Positions 1-8,142 of a stretch of DNA of 64,000 nucleotides are shown piece by piece. Source of the stretch: Alicyclobacillus_A sp963788285 (GTDB lineage Bacteria; Bacillota; Bacilli; Alicyclobacillales; Alicyclobacillaceae); NCBI GenBank assembly GCA_963788285.1, contig CAWBGB010000012.1, positions 372,001 through 436,000 on the forward strand, in the 5' to 3' direction. A model generated the notes under the pieces. It ran no database searches. It was not told the origin of the DNA and worked only from the letters and a program-made list of their open reading frames with translations. The translations under genes and the position numbers were made by a program. Every line of letters begins with the position of its first letter. The stretch's first letter is position 1.

Positions 1-274
1 CAGTCATCGGCCAGACCTCCCTGGCAAGCAGCGGAACAGGCTACTCTCCCCGTCACAGCGGATGTCAGTATTCCCAGTACGGACAGTATAGCGGATACGG
101 TTCAGAGGTGCAAGCAAGGCGCTATGGGACGCGGATGGGGCCCCTTCGTGGGTCCAGTGGCAAGTCAGCGTTGTCCTGCATATGTTAATCACAAAAACCA
201 TAAGCATGCATAAAGGAATTTCAGTGCACCGTGTCTAAATATCTGAATATTACAAAACAGGCAGGTGAACTCCG

Positions 275-757
275 ATGGTACTTGAACTGCTTCGCTCGCT
301 ACTCATTGACTGGGCACTGGACACGCGCAACAAGGAGCTGTTCCAACACCTGACGTCAGAAAACTGGGTACACTATGTGATTTCACAGGATGATGAATGG
401 GGCGAGAAGCGTCCACATGGCGCCAGACACCTAGTTCTCCGGGACCGTCGCGGGAATCGGTTAGCCGTCTATCGCTTTCCCTCGGTCGCCGAAGATGTCG
501 TATTTGCGATTTCCGAAAACGAATGGGACGACTCCGGATGGCGCGACTCAAACGGATTCACGTTTTATGACCGTCTGCGCAGCGCTGGGTACCGCACACA
601 GCCAATGTGGGTACTTATGGATGAACCGGAATACGAACAGATTTGTGAAGCGTACCGGGTCGTACACCCGAAACAACTGGCCATGTCTCATCCAGACCGG
701 AAGTGTATCCTGACAAACTTTGACTCATCCGCTGGAGGGCACCCGCAGGGCTGTTAG
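275..757 (+). CDS. Unrecognised 160-residue protein
   Basis: I do not recognise this protein. It is soluble-looking, rich in acidic residues, Trp and Tyr, with no membrane segment or signal peptide; its only cysteines lie in the last 20 residues. A GGTGA ribosome binding site sits about 6 nt before the ATG. It is alone on the plus strand and converges on the histidine kinase, the two stop ends overlapping by 4 bp. Coding support is the length, the ribosome site and a natural amino-acid mix; no function is proposed. Confidence 0.65.
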   Translation: MVLELLRSLLIDWALDTRNKELFQHLTSENWVHYVISQDDEWGEKRPHGARHLVLRDRRGNRLAVYRFPSVAEDVVFAISENEWDDSGWRDSNGFTFYDRLRSAGYRTQPMWVLMDEPEYEQICEAYRVVHPKQLAMSHPDRKCILTNFDSSAGGHPQGC

Positions 758-2457
758 GATACCTCCGGCAGGTTGATTTCGACCGTCGTTCCTTGGTTGA
801 CATGACTCTGAATCATCATACGCCCCCTGTGAGCCTGAATAATCCTGTAGCTGATCATGAGTCCGAGCCCTGTGCCTGACTCCTTGGTAGTGTAGAACGG
901 CTCCCCGATTCTAGAAAGATTTTCTTCGGGGATGCCCACACCTTGATCTCGGAAGCGCATCACAACGCCTTGCGACGCATCTCGTTTGACCTCGATGGAA
1001 ATCTGACCGCCCGACGGCATCGCTTCAATGGCGTTTTTCAAGATGTTAATGAACACCTGTTTTAATTGGTTTTCCTCGCACAGAATGTCGGGGATGTCAT
1101 CATCCACCATTGTGACAATCTGGACGTTATTGAGGATGGCCTGCGTGTCCAAGAGGGCAATCACACTTTGCAACAGTACCTGTGGATTCCTACGCTGAAA
1201 CTGTACAACGTGCGGTTTCGCCAAGATCAAGAACTCCCCGATAATGAGCTCAATGCGGTTCAGCTCGCTACGCATGATGTCTATGTATTGAGACCCCGAC
1301 TCCGCCTTTTGCTCAAGCAGTTGCAAAAATCCCTTCAGGGCAGTCAATGGGTTGCGCAACTCATGGGCCACGCCGGCCGCCAACTGCCCAACAACGGCCA
1401 GTTTGTCCGACTTACGCAAGAGTTCCTCCGTCTCGGCACGTTCGGTGATGTCACGAACTACCATAACCACCCGGTCGAGCTTACCTTCCTCATTCACAAC
1501 CGGTGAGCCAGTACCTTCCACCAAAACCCAGTCCTTATCCCGATGCTTGTATTGAAACTGTACCTGGAATGGCGTCATCTCCTTCCGCATCGCCTCGAGG
1601 TGTTGCTCCAACGTTTCACGATCCGCTTCGTGTACTGAATCCACGAGGAACGAGCCCAGGTACTCTTGACAGCCCCAGCCAAACACAGACACATGAGAGG
1701 GAGAAGCATATATGACGCGTGCTTTATCGTCAAGCACCACAATGACGTCCAGCGTATTTTCAGCAATGAGCCGGTACTTCTCTTCACTCTCCTTGTACTT
1801 GTTCGCCATCTTTCGATACTGAACAGAGAATATGTAGATGACGGCTAGAAAGAATAGGCTAAACGTGGCTTCAACCCACAGTTGGTTACCGTGAACACTG
1901 AGGAATCTCGCCAGAATGACAGCAAAAATGAGATCGGGTAAATACTGTGTCCGTGCCAAATCCCGTACTTTTCCCCATGCCTCATCTTTAACCGATTGTA
2001 ATATCCCATAAAGCATGACGAGGTTTGTGACTTCAAAACTCATTAAAGCCAGCAAGGATCTAAGTATCGTTGGCGCACTCGTCGTGTATTCTGATACGAA
2101 GAAACTCACAGCGATGCAGAGATTGAACATGCCCAAGGTCGACATCAATCGATACCAGTTCAGACGGGTAAACCGCCACCGATTGTGCTTTACAAAGGAA
2201 GCCAGTGTACTGACAATCAAGCCGAGTTCGCATGCAGGAAACCCATACTGCAAGAGCAAATACATAAATCCCACAATTCCGCCGCTGTACACGCTTCCAT
2301 TCGGCAACTCAATGGGAAAGAGGTCCAACACCACAATGATGGCACACACGAGTCCAATCGCACCCCAATGCTCATGGTGTACGAAAAACCCGGCGTCCAA
2401 AATGCAAAATACCCCTACGCAGAACAATGGCAGGGTGAAGGGATTCACGTCTTTCAT
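754..2457 (-). CDS. Membrane-bound PAS sensor histidine kinase
   Basis: Two-component sensor kinase of 567 residues that should autophosphorylate on His and pass phosphate to a response regulator. Residues 1-215 hold about six or seven hydrophobic segments, residues 222-340 a PAS domain followed by an ITER-type PAS-associated motif, then a HisKA domain with H365 in VAHELRNPLTALKGF, and a HATPase domain with the N box (NILKNAIEAM), DQGVGIP and GTGLGL. The layout resembles Bacillus sporulation kinases such as KinB/KinE, but the signal is unknown. Its ATG overlaps the stop of the upstream DUF5317 gene (ATGA), so the two are translationally coupled. No regulator is adjacent; the nearest, a PhoP-type regulator at 6716-7453, has no own kinase nearby. 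A partnership is possible but unproven. Confidence 0.9.
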   Translation of the reverse strand: MKDVNPFTLPLFCVGVFCILDAGFFVHHEHWGAIGLVCAIIVVLDLFPIELPNGSVYSGGIVGFMYLLLQYGFPACELGLIVSTLASFVKHNRWRFTRLNWYRLMSTLGMFNLCIAVSFFVSEYTTSAPTILRSLLALMSFEVTNLVMLYGILQSVKDEAWGKVRDLARTQYLPDLIFAVILARFLSVHGNQLWVEATFSLFFLAVIYIFSVQYRKMANKYKESEEKYRLIAENTLDVIVVLDDKARVIYASPSHVSVFGWGCQEYLGSFLVDSVHEADRETLEQHLEAMRKEMTPFQVQFQYKHRDKDWVLVEGTGSPVVNEEGKLDRVVMVVRDITERAETEELLRKSDKLAVVGQLAAGVAHELRNPLTALKGFLQLLEQKAESGSQYIDIMRSELNRIELIIGEFLILAKPHVVQFQRRNPQVLLQSVIALLDTQAILNNVQIVTMVDDDIPDILCEENQLKQVFINILKNAIEAMPSGGQISIEVKRDASQGVVMRFRDQGVGIPEENLSRIGEPFYTTKESGTGLGLMISYRIIQAHRGRMMIQSHVNQGTTVEINLPEVS

Positions 2458-2918
2458 GCGATATACCTCTTGTACGAATATCTATAGATGAACATAACCA
2501 TTCCAACTCCAGCCAGAATATCACCTAGACTCATTACGTAACGAAACAGTGGGATCCAGTCTCCCAGCCAATCCGTCCCACCATCAGATGTAATGACATG
2601 TCTCGAGTCCTGTAGCTGTTCAATCGTGTGGCCAGCATCATGCCAAGCCAACAACGACACGGGCATGAATCCTCCGTGCGTCGAGACCGCGAGAAAATTC
2701 AGACATGCCCCAATCAAGATGGTCCACATCACTGGAATTCGACGGAATGCCCATGTTGGCACATAATTCCCTGAGACGGAAATTGTTCACAAGAGAACCT
2801 GTAAAAGAAAACTGCCTATTAACAGTAACGGCCAATCAAAATGGACATGCAACAACGTTTGAATGTCCCTTCCCCTGATGAAAGAAAAACAGAGACCCAG
2901 AGCAACAAAATACACCAT
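2454..2918 (-). pseudogene. DUF5317-family membrane protein interrupted by an in-frame TGA
   Basis: Reading one frame from an ATG at 2918 (preceded by GGGTGGTG) gives 43 residues with a hydrophobic WPLLLIGSFLLQVLL stretch, then TGA at 2787-2789, then a continuous frame to 2454 holding ILIGACLNFLAVSTHGGFMP. The latter matches the conserved NFLxxxxxGGxMPV core of DUF5317 small membrane proteins. The interruption is a single nonsense codon, without a frame change. The downstream part could restart at GTG 2762. It overlaps the histidine kinase start by 4 bp, so the pair was an operon. This could be a true pseudogene, a sequencing error or a split gene; the family assignment is from motif memory. 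Confidence 0.6.
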
Positions 2919-2942
2919 TGCATGTCACCACCCTATGTACAT

Positions 2943-2981
2943 ACAGAAAGAACTAGGGTCCTCATCCCTAGTTCTCTTCTG
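2943..2981 (-). terminator. Hairpin after the 23-residue peptide gene
   Basis: A perfect 9-bp stem (GAACTAGGG / CCCTAGTTC, 2950-2958 and 2966-2974) with a 7-nt loop starts 11 nt after the stop of the small peptide gene. The minus-strand tail is pyrimidine-rich (TTCTTTCTG), so termination is probable but the T-run is imperfect. Confidence 0.6.
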
Positions 2982-2985
2982 TCTA

Positions 2986-3057
2986 TTACACCCACGGGCA
3001 TTGCACAAGAGCAATTGCGACCAATGCACCCGCCGTCATCAGTGCGTTCTTCTTCAT
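2986..3057 (-). CDS. Small hydrophobic peptide, 23 residues
   Basis: A short gene too small for most gene callers. An AAAGGAGG site lies 9 nt before the ATG at 3057; the product begins MKKNALMTAGALVAIALV, i.e. two lysines, a hydrophobic span and a short QCPWV tail with one Cys. It ends just before a hairpin, so it looks like a monocistronic unit. The composition suits a membrane-inserted or secreted micropeptide, a holin/toxin-like peptide or a short signal peptide. I cannot assign a family. The start at 3057 is preferred to a longer in-frame extension to 3174 because of the ribosome site. Confidence 0.5.
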   Translation of the reverse strand: MKKNALMTAGALVAIALVQCPWV

Positions 3058-3296
3058 ACGACCATGGCCTCCTTTCGGTAGCTGGCTGGCATAGCAAGCT
3101 TCTACACTTACCTTAGCCCCTGTAGTTTTGCGCCCTCCAGTTTCCTGAAGTTTGCCTTTTCGCGTGAGCATCATATTCGGCCTTCATGTTCGGTCGAATC
3201 TTTGGTCTAGGTGGTGTATAAACATGTATTTTTGTAGAAATCATATCATGCACTCCGCGCGAACCATGTCGAATTTTACCGATCAGGCAAAAAATC

Positions 3297-3325
3297 TTGC
3301 TGTAATGTAAGAATCATACTATCTT
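3297..3325 (+). promoter_or_regulatory. Sigma-A-type promoter of the orphan RNA
   Basis: TTGCTG (3297-3302), a 17-bp spacer and TATCTT (3320-3325) form a plausible vegetative promoter pointing rightwards. The expected transcription start is near 3332, just before the structured region. Confidence 0.45.
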
Positions 3326-3331
3326 AGTGGC

Positions 3332-3446
3332 CGCGTTTAGCTACTGCCAAGGGAACTAAAGTAGCGAAAGGTACACTCTTACACAGATAGCCATGCCATT
3401 GCCTTGTAAACAGACAAGGGCATCGCCGTCCAGGCGATGCCTTTTT
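3332..3446 (+). ncRNA. Orphan structured RNA of unknown class
   Basis: Between convergent genes a plus-strand transcript is predicted by an upstream promoter and a strong terminator. It contains a hairpin GCTACT/AGTAGC (3340-3345, 3360-3365), a TGGC/GCCA pair that could close a multi-branch domain (3327-3330, 3391-3394), a CCTTGT/ACAAGG hairpin (3402-3407, 3414-3419) and the terminator. No open reading frame with a ribosome site lies inside, and no plus-strand gene follows, so it is not an ordinary riboswitch leader. I compared it from memory with c-di-GMP, c-di-AMP, fluoride, manganese, SRP and 6S RNAs and found no match. Confidence 0.4.
3419..3446 (+). terminator. Strong intrinsic terminator
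   Basis: Perfect 9-bp GC-rich stem GGCATCGCC / GGCGATGCC (3419-3427, 3433-3441) with a 5-nt loop followed by TTTTT. The T-run is on the plus strand, so it ends the orphan RNA; the convergent pstA transcript may also be slowed by it. Confidence 0.85.
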
Positions 3447-3472
3447 GTTCTCATGAGGAATGGTTCAAGTTG

Positions 3473-4321
3473 TCAGTGCTTGACCATGGTGCGTTGCACA
3501 ATCGCCCGCACCACCAGGTGAATGAAGAGAATCACCACTAGCAGAACAAATGCTGCACTGTACGCCAAAGCGTGAGATTCTGAATACGGCATATCAATAT
3601 AGGTCCAGACAATGTACGTCAGGTAACCAATCTGCTGGTGTGTGAGCGCCAGTGACGGATTATACGACGACCATCCCGCGGTATATAACAGGGGAGCTGT
3701 CTCCCCAAGCCCAATGGCAATGGCAAGGAGGACACCCGTTGCAATTCCCCCCGCCGCAGGTCGCCAGATCACCTTCGAAACCGCCTGAAACCGCGTCATG
3801 CCTAATCCCCATGCTGCTTCACGTTGCGCCAACGGAACTTGAATCAAGCTAGCTTCCGTGGTCCGAAGAATGTATGGAAGCATAATGATGGTCAAGGCAA
3901 TGCCACCGGCCAGAGCAGAAAAGCCCCAGCCCCAGCGCAAAACCATGAACAAGTAGCCAAAGTATCCAATGACAATTGACGGCACACCGGACAGAACTTC
4001 CGTCAGGAAGCGAATGACGCCTGCAACGCGAGGAGAAGCAAATTCCGATGCGTAAATACCGCCCAAAATGCCCAACGGCGCAGCGATGATGATGGATAGC
4101 GCAATCAGGTAAAACGTACCGAGAATGGCGTTTTCAAGGCCGCCTGCGTTGCCAGAGGTAATGGTAAACAACATGGAAAACCGAAACGATTTGATTCCAT
4201 TCCACAGAATGGTGTACACCATGTCAGCAAGCGAGAAGAGCACCAAGGCAGCCGCCAACCAAGCCACCGTCCACCCTATCCAACCGCCGACTTTACGCCG
4301 CTTTCGTCGTTGTTTTATCAT
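3473..4321 (-). CDS. pstA: Phosphate ABC transporter permease PstA
   Basis: One of the two membrane subunits of the high-affinity phosphate importer PstSCAB. The 282-residue protein has about six hydrophobic segments and the cytoplasmic EAA-type loop around EAAWGLGMTRFQ that contacts the ATPase PstB, plus the family GETAPLL motif. I set the start at the ATG at 4321 because it overlaps the pstC stop (ATGA); a frame extending further upstream is only pstC in another frame. Last gene of the pstSCA operon; its ATPase is encoded in a separate upstream operon. Confidence 0.95.
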   Translation of the reverse strand: MIKQRRKRRKVGGWIGWTVAWLAAALVLFSLADMVYTILWNGIKSFRFSMLFTITSGNAGGLENAILGTFYLIALSIIIAAPLGILGGIYASEFASPRVAGVIRFLTEVLSGVPSIVIGYFGYLFMVLRWGWGFSALAGGIALTIIMLPYILRTTEASLIQVPLAQREAAWGLGMTRFQAVSKVIWRPAAGGIATGVLLAIAIGLGETAPLLYTAGWSSYNPSLALTHQQIGYLTYIVWTYIDMPYSESHALAYSAAFVLLVVILFIHLVVRAIVQRTMVKH

Positions 4322-5322
4322 GCGCGCACCCCCGACCGCACTCGTTGGCCGCCACGATGCACCAACCAACGAGCCAAAAAGTTGGTGATGAGCGTAAGCA
4401 ACATTAATACCAGTGCCAACTCCGCGAGGGCGTGTACGGCCAAATGCGTTGCGTCTGTGAGCGCACTGTCCAATTGGTCCGCAATCACAGCCGCCATCGT
4501 AGAAATCGGACTGAAGATGGTGTGCGGCAAGTAGTTGATGGCGCTGCCACTGACCATCAACACAGCCATCGTCTCGCCCATGGCCCGTCCCCACCCCAGG
4601 GCGACCGCACCAATCAGTCCGTCTTTGACATACGGAAGGCAGATTTTGCGAACGACTTCCCAGTTCGTCATCCCTAAACCGATTCCACCTTCGCGATACA
4701 AGACCGGGACTTGTTCCAGCAAGTCTCTGGTAGTGGCTGTGATGATGGGCACAATCATCAGGGCCAGAATCAAACCACTCGACAACAACCCGAGCCCAGT
4801 CCCCACAGGCCCGCGGAAGAACGGAATCACACCACCCAAATGAGCCAACAAGGGGCCAAAGCGGTTAGCCACCCACGGTGCGAGCACAATGATGCCCCAC
4901 AAACCAAAGACGACACTGGGAATACCAGCAAGCAGTTCAACGAGTATGGACAACACAGTTTTGATTGGACCACGCACTCGATAGGCCAGAATGATTGCAG
5001 TACAAGTCGCGACGGGTACTGCAATGACTAGTGCAATGACGGACGAGGCGAGCGTACCTACGATGTATGGCAAGGCACCATACGTTGCACCGGCAGGTGC
5101 AGATACGCCATTTTTCACTTCCAAATTGCCGTACATGTCACCCAAGTTCCACTGGGTTCCAGTAAGAAAGTGCCAACCCATGAATTTGATGCACGGCACG
5201 GATTCGATAAATACAACAATGCCAATCGCCACCAAAAAGAGGACGGGGCTACTGGCACAGATTGCAGTAGCCACCTGGAAGACCTTGTCCGCAGTTTTGG
5301 AGGCTGAACTCACCTTGCGCAT
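4318..5322 (-). CDS. pstC: Phosphate ABC transporter permease PstC
   Basis: Second membrane subunit of the phosphate importer, partner of PstA. About six hydrophobic segments, ELLAGIPSVVFGLWG and an EGGIGLGMTNWE coupling loop, then WGRAMGETMAV typical of PstC. The start is ambiguous: ATG at 5322 has GGGGAG at 8-nt spacing, whereas an ATG at 5349 overlaps the pstS stop but its GGGGG is only 3 nt away. I prefer 5322 (334 residues). Translationally coupled to pstA. Confidence 0.94.
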   Translation of the reverse strand: MRKVSSASKTADKVFQVATAICASSPVLFLVAIGIVVFIESVPCIKFMGWHFLTGTQWNLGDMYGNLEVKNGVSAPAGATYGALPYIVGTLASSVIALVIAVPVATCTAIILAYRVRGPIKTVLSILVELLAGIPSVVFGLWGIIVLAPWVANRFGPLLAHLGGVIPFFRGPVGTGLGLLSSGLILALMIVPIITATTRDLLEQVPVLYREGGIGLGMTNWEVVRKICLPYVKDGLIGAVALGWGRAMGETMAVLMVSGSAINYLPHTIFSPISTMAAVIADQLDSALTDATHLAVHALAELALVLMLLTLITNFLARWLVHRGGQRVRSGVRA

Positions 5323-5348
5323 CACATCAGCTCCCCATCCCTGAGGCA

Positions 5349-6476
5349 TTAGCCCCCGATTTTATTAATTTGAGCCTCGCTCTTCGGTTCTACGCTCGCC
5401 GGTAGAGGCAGGAAGTGCACAGGATCCATGTATTGTTCACTGTTTCCACCTTTCGGGTCAATCGCCCACTTGAGGAATTTCTTCAACGCAGTTGCCATGT
5501 CGCCGGATTGCTTGGAATTTACAATCGCATACTCAAAGTTGATGATGGGATACGAGTTAGCACCCGGAGCGTCAATCAAGGAGATACGTTCGTCAGCAGG
5601 TACCTTGCTCGCCATCGCGTTCGCAGCCGCCTCGATGTCTTCCTTGGTTGGCAGGACAAACTTCCCATCGTGGTTTTGCAAAGCCGCATAGCCAAGACCT
5701 TTCGCCGTGGCTTGGTCCAACCAACTAATACCCACATACCCGATGCTGTACTTGGTGTTCGCCAACTGCGTGACCACGCCGGCATTCCCGTTCGCACCGA
5801 TGAGATTGCCGATGGCCGGCCAGGAAATCTGCGTACTGTACTTGTACTTGCTGTTCCATTCGCTGTTAGTGTCAGACAGGTACTGCGTAAACAGGAACGT
5901 ATCGCCACTAGCATCGGCGCGGCGAATTGCCGTGATGGGTTGGTTTGGCAACTTCACTCCAGGGTTCAATGCCGCAATTTTCGGGTCGTTCCACTTCTTG
6001 ATTTCACCCATGTAGATTTGCGCCAGGACGTTGCCCGACAAATTCAGGTGCTTGTCCGGACTAAGTCCCGGAATGTTGTACATCACCTGCTGTGCCGAAA
6101 CGGCTAGCGGAATGTTCAACATAGATGGATTTGCGCTCATAAGAGCATTTGACATATACGCGTCGGACGCCCCAATTTGAACCGTACCTGCAACTGCTTC
6201 AGAGATGCCTTTGCCACTGCCGGTAGATGCGGCATTGATGGTGACATTCGGATCCACGCTCTTGTACGCGCTGATCCATTGACTGTTGAACAGGGGGTAG
6301 AGCAGGGAGGACCCTGTCTCGTTAATCGTCACCGGAGCGGCCGAGGTGCCACCCCCAGTTGTGTTTGCCGTACTCGTATTGGTCGTGTTGTTGCCAGCGC
6401 CTGCACCACATCCCACCACGGAGATGAGTGCTGCGGCAGAAGCTGTAACGCTTATCCATTTCACAACTTGATTCAA
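5349..6476 (-). CDS. pstS: Phosphate-binding lipoprotein PstS
   Basis: Extracellular phosphate receptor that delivers phosphate to PstCA. The first 23 residues form a lipoprotein signal with lipobox Cys23 (SVVGC), followed by a Thr/Asn/Gly-rich linker and the periplasmic-binding fold. INETGSSLLYPL and NAASTGSGKGISEAVAG are the phosphate-binding loops, and RADASGDTFLFTQYL is the third. 375 residues, a usual length. First gene of the pstSCA operon, directly downstream of a four-repeat PhoP box, so it should be induced by phosphate limitation. Confidence 0.95.
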   Translation of the reverse strand: MNQVVKWISVTASAAALISVVGCGAGAGNNTTNTSTANTTGGGTSAAPVTINETGSSLLYPLFNSQWISAYKSVDPNVTINAASTGSGKGISEAVAGTVQIGASDAYMSNALMSANPSMLNIPLAVSAQQVMYNIPGLSPDKHLNLSGNVLAQIYMGEIKKWNDPKIAALNPGVKLPNQPITAIRRADASGDTFLFTQYLSDTNSEWNSKYKYSTQISWPAIGNLIGANGNAGVVTQLANTKYSIGYVGISWLDQATAKGLGYAALQNHDGKFVLPTKEDIEAAANAMASKVPADERISLIDAPGANSYPIINFEYAIVNSKQSGDMATALKKFLKWAIDPKGGNSEQYMDPVHFLPLPASVEPKSEAQINKIGG

Positions 6477-6542
6477 AGTCGTGTGCCCCCCAACATTGTC
6501 TACATGGACTTCGTTCTCACAGGTGTAAGGGTATCAGTAGCT

Positions 6543-6581
6543 TGTGAACTGCGTGTTGAGCATATGTAAAGGATTTGTAAA
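6543..6581 (-). promoter_or_regulatory. PhoP box of the pstS promoter
   Basis: On the minus strand four half-sites TTTACA, TTTACA, TCAACA and TTCACA are separated by exactly 5 nt each (11-bp period), the known Bacillus PhoP arrangement of TT(A/C/T)ACA repeats. A -10-like TACCCT lies about 10 nt further downstream at 6528-6533, which fits the usual box position over the -35 region. Confidence 0.8.
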
Positions 6582-6662
6582 TTGAAGTCGATTCATGTAA
6601 CAATTTGTCGGCAGTGATTTACAAAACGCTACGAGAGTGGTTCAACACACATCATCGCCAAT

Positions 6663-6696
6663 GGTGAAAAATAGAGACAAACCGCACTCGGTTTGC
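6663..6696 (-). terminator. Terminator after phoP
   Basis: Stem GCAAACCG / CGGTTTGT with a 4-nt loop, followed on the minus strand by TCTCTATTTTT. It separates the pstB-phoU-phoP transcript from the pstS promoter. Confidence 0.8.
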
Positions 6697-6715
6697 CTCC
6701 AGATGAAGAAGAAGA

Positions 6716-7453
6716 TTAATGGGGACTTAAAAACTTGTACCCAATGCCTCGAACCGTTCGGATGTAGGTCGGCTTCTTGGGGGACAGTTCAATCTTGTCG
6801 CGCAGATGGGAGACATGTACATCCACAATGCGCGTATCCCGCACCGCGGAATAACCCCACACTTGGTCCAACAGTTGGTCCCGCGTCAGTACCCTATCTC
6901 TGTGTTCCATGAAGTACCGTAGCAAATCGAACTCGGTGGGTGTTAACTCCACAACCTTACCATTCACCTGCACTTCGTGCCGGACTAGGTTGAGTGTGAT
7001 GTCTCCGACACACAGCGGCTTCTCCGCATCATCCTCCGCTCCGACTCCTTCTTCACTCTGCGTGCTGAGGCGACGCATCACTGCCTTGGCACGAGCGACC
7101 AACTCGCGCGGGCTAAAGGGTTTGGTCACGTAGTCGTCAGCGCCAATCTCCAAACCGAGAACTCGGTCAATCTCCTCGTCCCGCGCTGTCAGCAAAATAA
7201 TTGGAAGCAAGAGGTTCATTTGCCGAAGGCGTCGGCAGATTTCAAAACCGTCCATGCCAGGCAACATCACGTCGAGAATGACAATATCAAGTGAGTGCGG
7301 ATCCGACGTAATACGCTCGTACGCGGTGGCACCGTCCGCAATCAATTCCGTCGAAAACCCTGACCGTTGCATGGAAAAGTCGACCAATTTACGAATCGGT
7401 TCTTCGTCGTCTACAATCAGGACGGTGGGGGCGCCCGTAGATTGAGTGCTCAA
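6716..7453 (-). CDS. phoP: PhoP/PhoB-type OmpR-family response regulator
   Basis: DNA-binding response regulator of 245 residues. The receiver domain (residues about 10-125) has the acidic pair DDEE, phospho-acceptor Asp in VILDVMLPGMDG and Lys in VTKPF; a winged-helix Trans_reg_C domain (about 150-243) ends in RTVRGIGYKF. The start is TTG at 7453, overlapping the phoU stop (TTGA). Its place behind pstB and phoU and the PhoP boxes at both pst operons support a phosphate-starvation role. No phoR kinase follows, which is unusual. The assignment as PhoP rather than another OmpR regulator rests on context. Confidence 0.85.
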   Translation of the reverse strand: MSTQSTGAPTVLIVDDEEPIRKLVDFSMQRSGFSTELIADGATAYERITSDPHSLDIVILDVMLPGMDGFEICRRLRQMNLLLPIILLTARDEEIDRVLGLEIGADDYVTKPFSPRELVARAKAVMRRLSTQSEEGVGAEDDAEKPLCVGDITLNLVRHEVQVNGKVVELTPTEFDLLRYFMEHRDRVLTRDQLLDQVWGYSAVRDTRIVDVHVSHLRDKIELSPKKPTYIRTVRGIGYKFLSPH

Positions 7454-8106
7454 TTGAGATCAGAGCGCTCCCCAGAAACAATGTAGATGACACTTTCTCC
7501 AATGTTAGTGGCGTGATCACCGATACGTTCCAGATAACGCCCCACAAACGCCAAAGTCATCGCTTGCGATATCACGGTCGGTTTCTCCGATGTCAATGTA
7601 AACAATTCCTCGACGATGCTCCGGTACAGATGGTCGACGGCGTCGTCTTCGGTTGCCAGCTTCTGCGCAAGTTCGACACTGTTGTCCACGTACGCGCGCA
7701 GCGCATTCGCAATCATGGTATCGATGAGACTGGCCATCTTCGGAATGTCAATCAGTGGTTTGATCAGTGTTTCACCCTTCATCCGTATGGCCGACTTGGC
7801 TACGTCCACCGCGAGATCTCCCATTCGCTCCAGGTCAGCTGCAATGCGCATGGCTGCGACGATTTTGCGCAGGTCTATGGCCACAGGTTGCTGTGTGGCA
7901 ATTAGGCGGATGCACAGATCTTCAATTGCATGTTCCTGACGGTTCACAGATTTGTCACCGTCGACCACTTTTTGGGCGCGAGTGGTATCCAAGATCTTCA
8001 ACGCCTCTACAGCTTCACGAAGCGCTTCCTGCACGTCTGCCCCCATCCGCAACAACTTCAATTGTAGGTCTTTGAGTGAAACGTCCAATGCATTCCTCTG
8101 TTGCAT
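7450..8106 (-). CDS. phoU: Phosphate signalling protein PhoU
   Basis: Cytoplasmic regulator that links Pst transporter state to the phosphate two-component system. The 218-residue all-helical protein carries two PhoU repeats, with the metal-site motifs DLERMGDLAVDVAK and YLERIGDHATNIGE. Ribosome site GGAGG is 7 nt before the ATG. Lies 36 nt after pstB and overlaps the response regulator start, so all three are co-expressed. Confidence 0.95.
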   Translation of the reverse strand: MQQRNALDVSLKDLQLKLLRMGADVQEALREAVEALKILDTTRAQKVVDGDKSVNRQEHAIEDLCIRLIATQQPVAIDLRKIVAAMRIAADLERMGDLAVDVAKSAIRMKGETLIKPLIDIPKMASLIDTMIANALRAYVDNSVELAQKLATEDDAVDHLYRSIVEELFTLTSEKPTVISQAMTLAFVGRYLERIGDHATNIGESVIYIVSGERSDLN

Positions 8107-8142
8107 GACTCAACCTCCGTTTTCCAGTCTCAGGTGTTCTCA

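Noticed and set aside
4..207. 67-residue minus-strand open frame
   Set aside because: No ribosome site, no motif, composition not protein-like.
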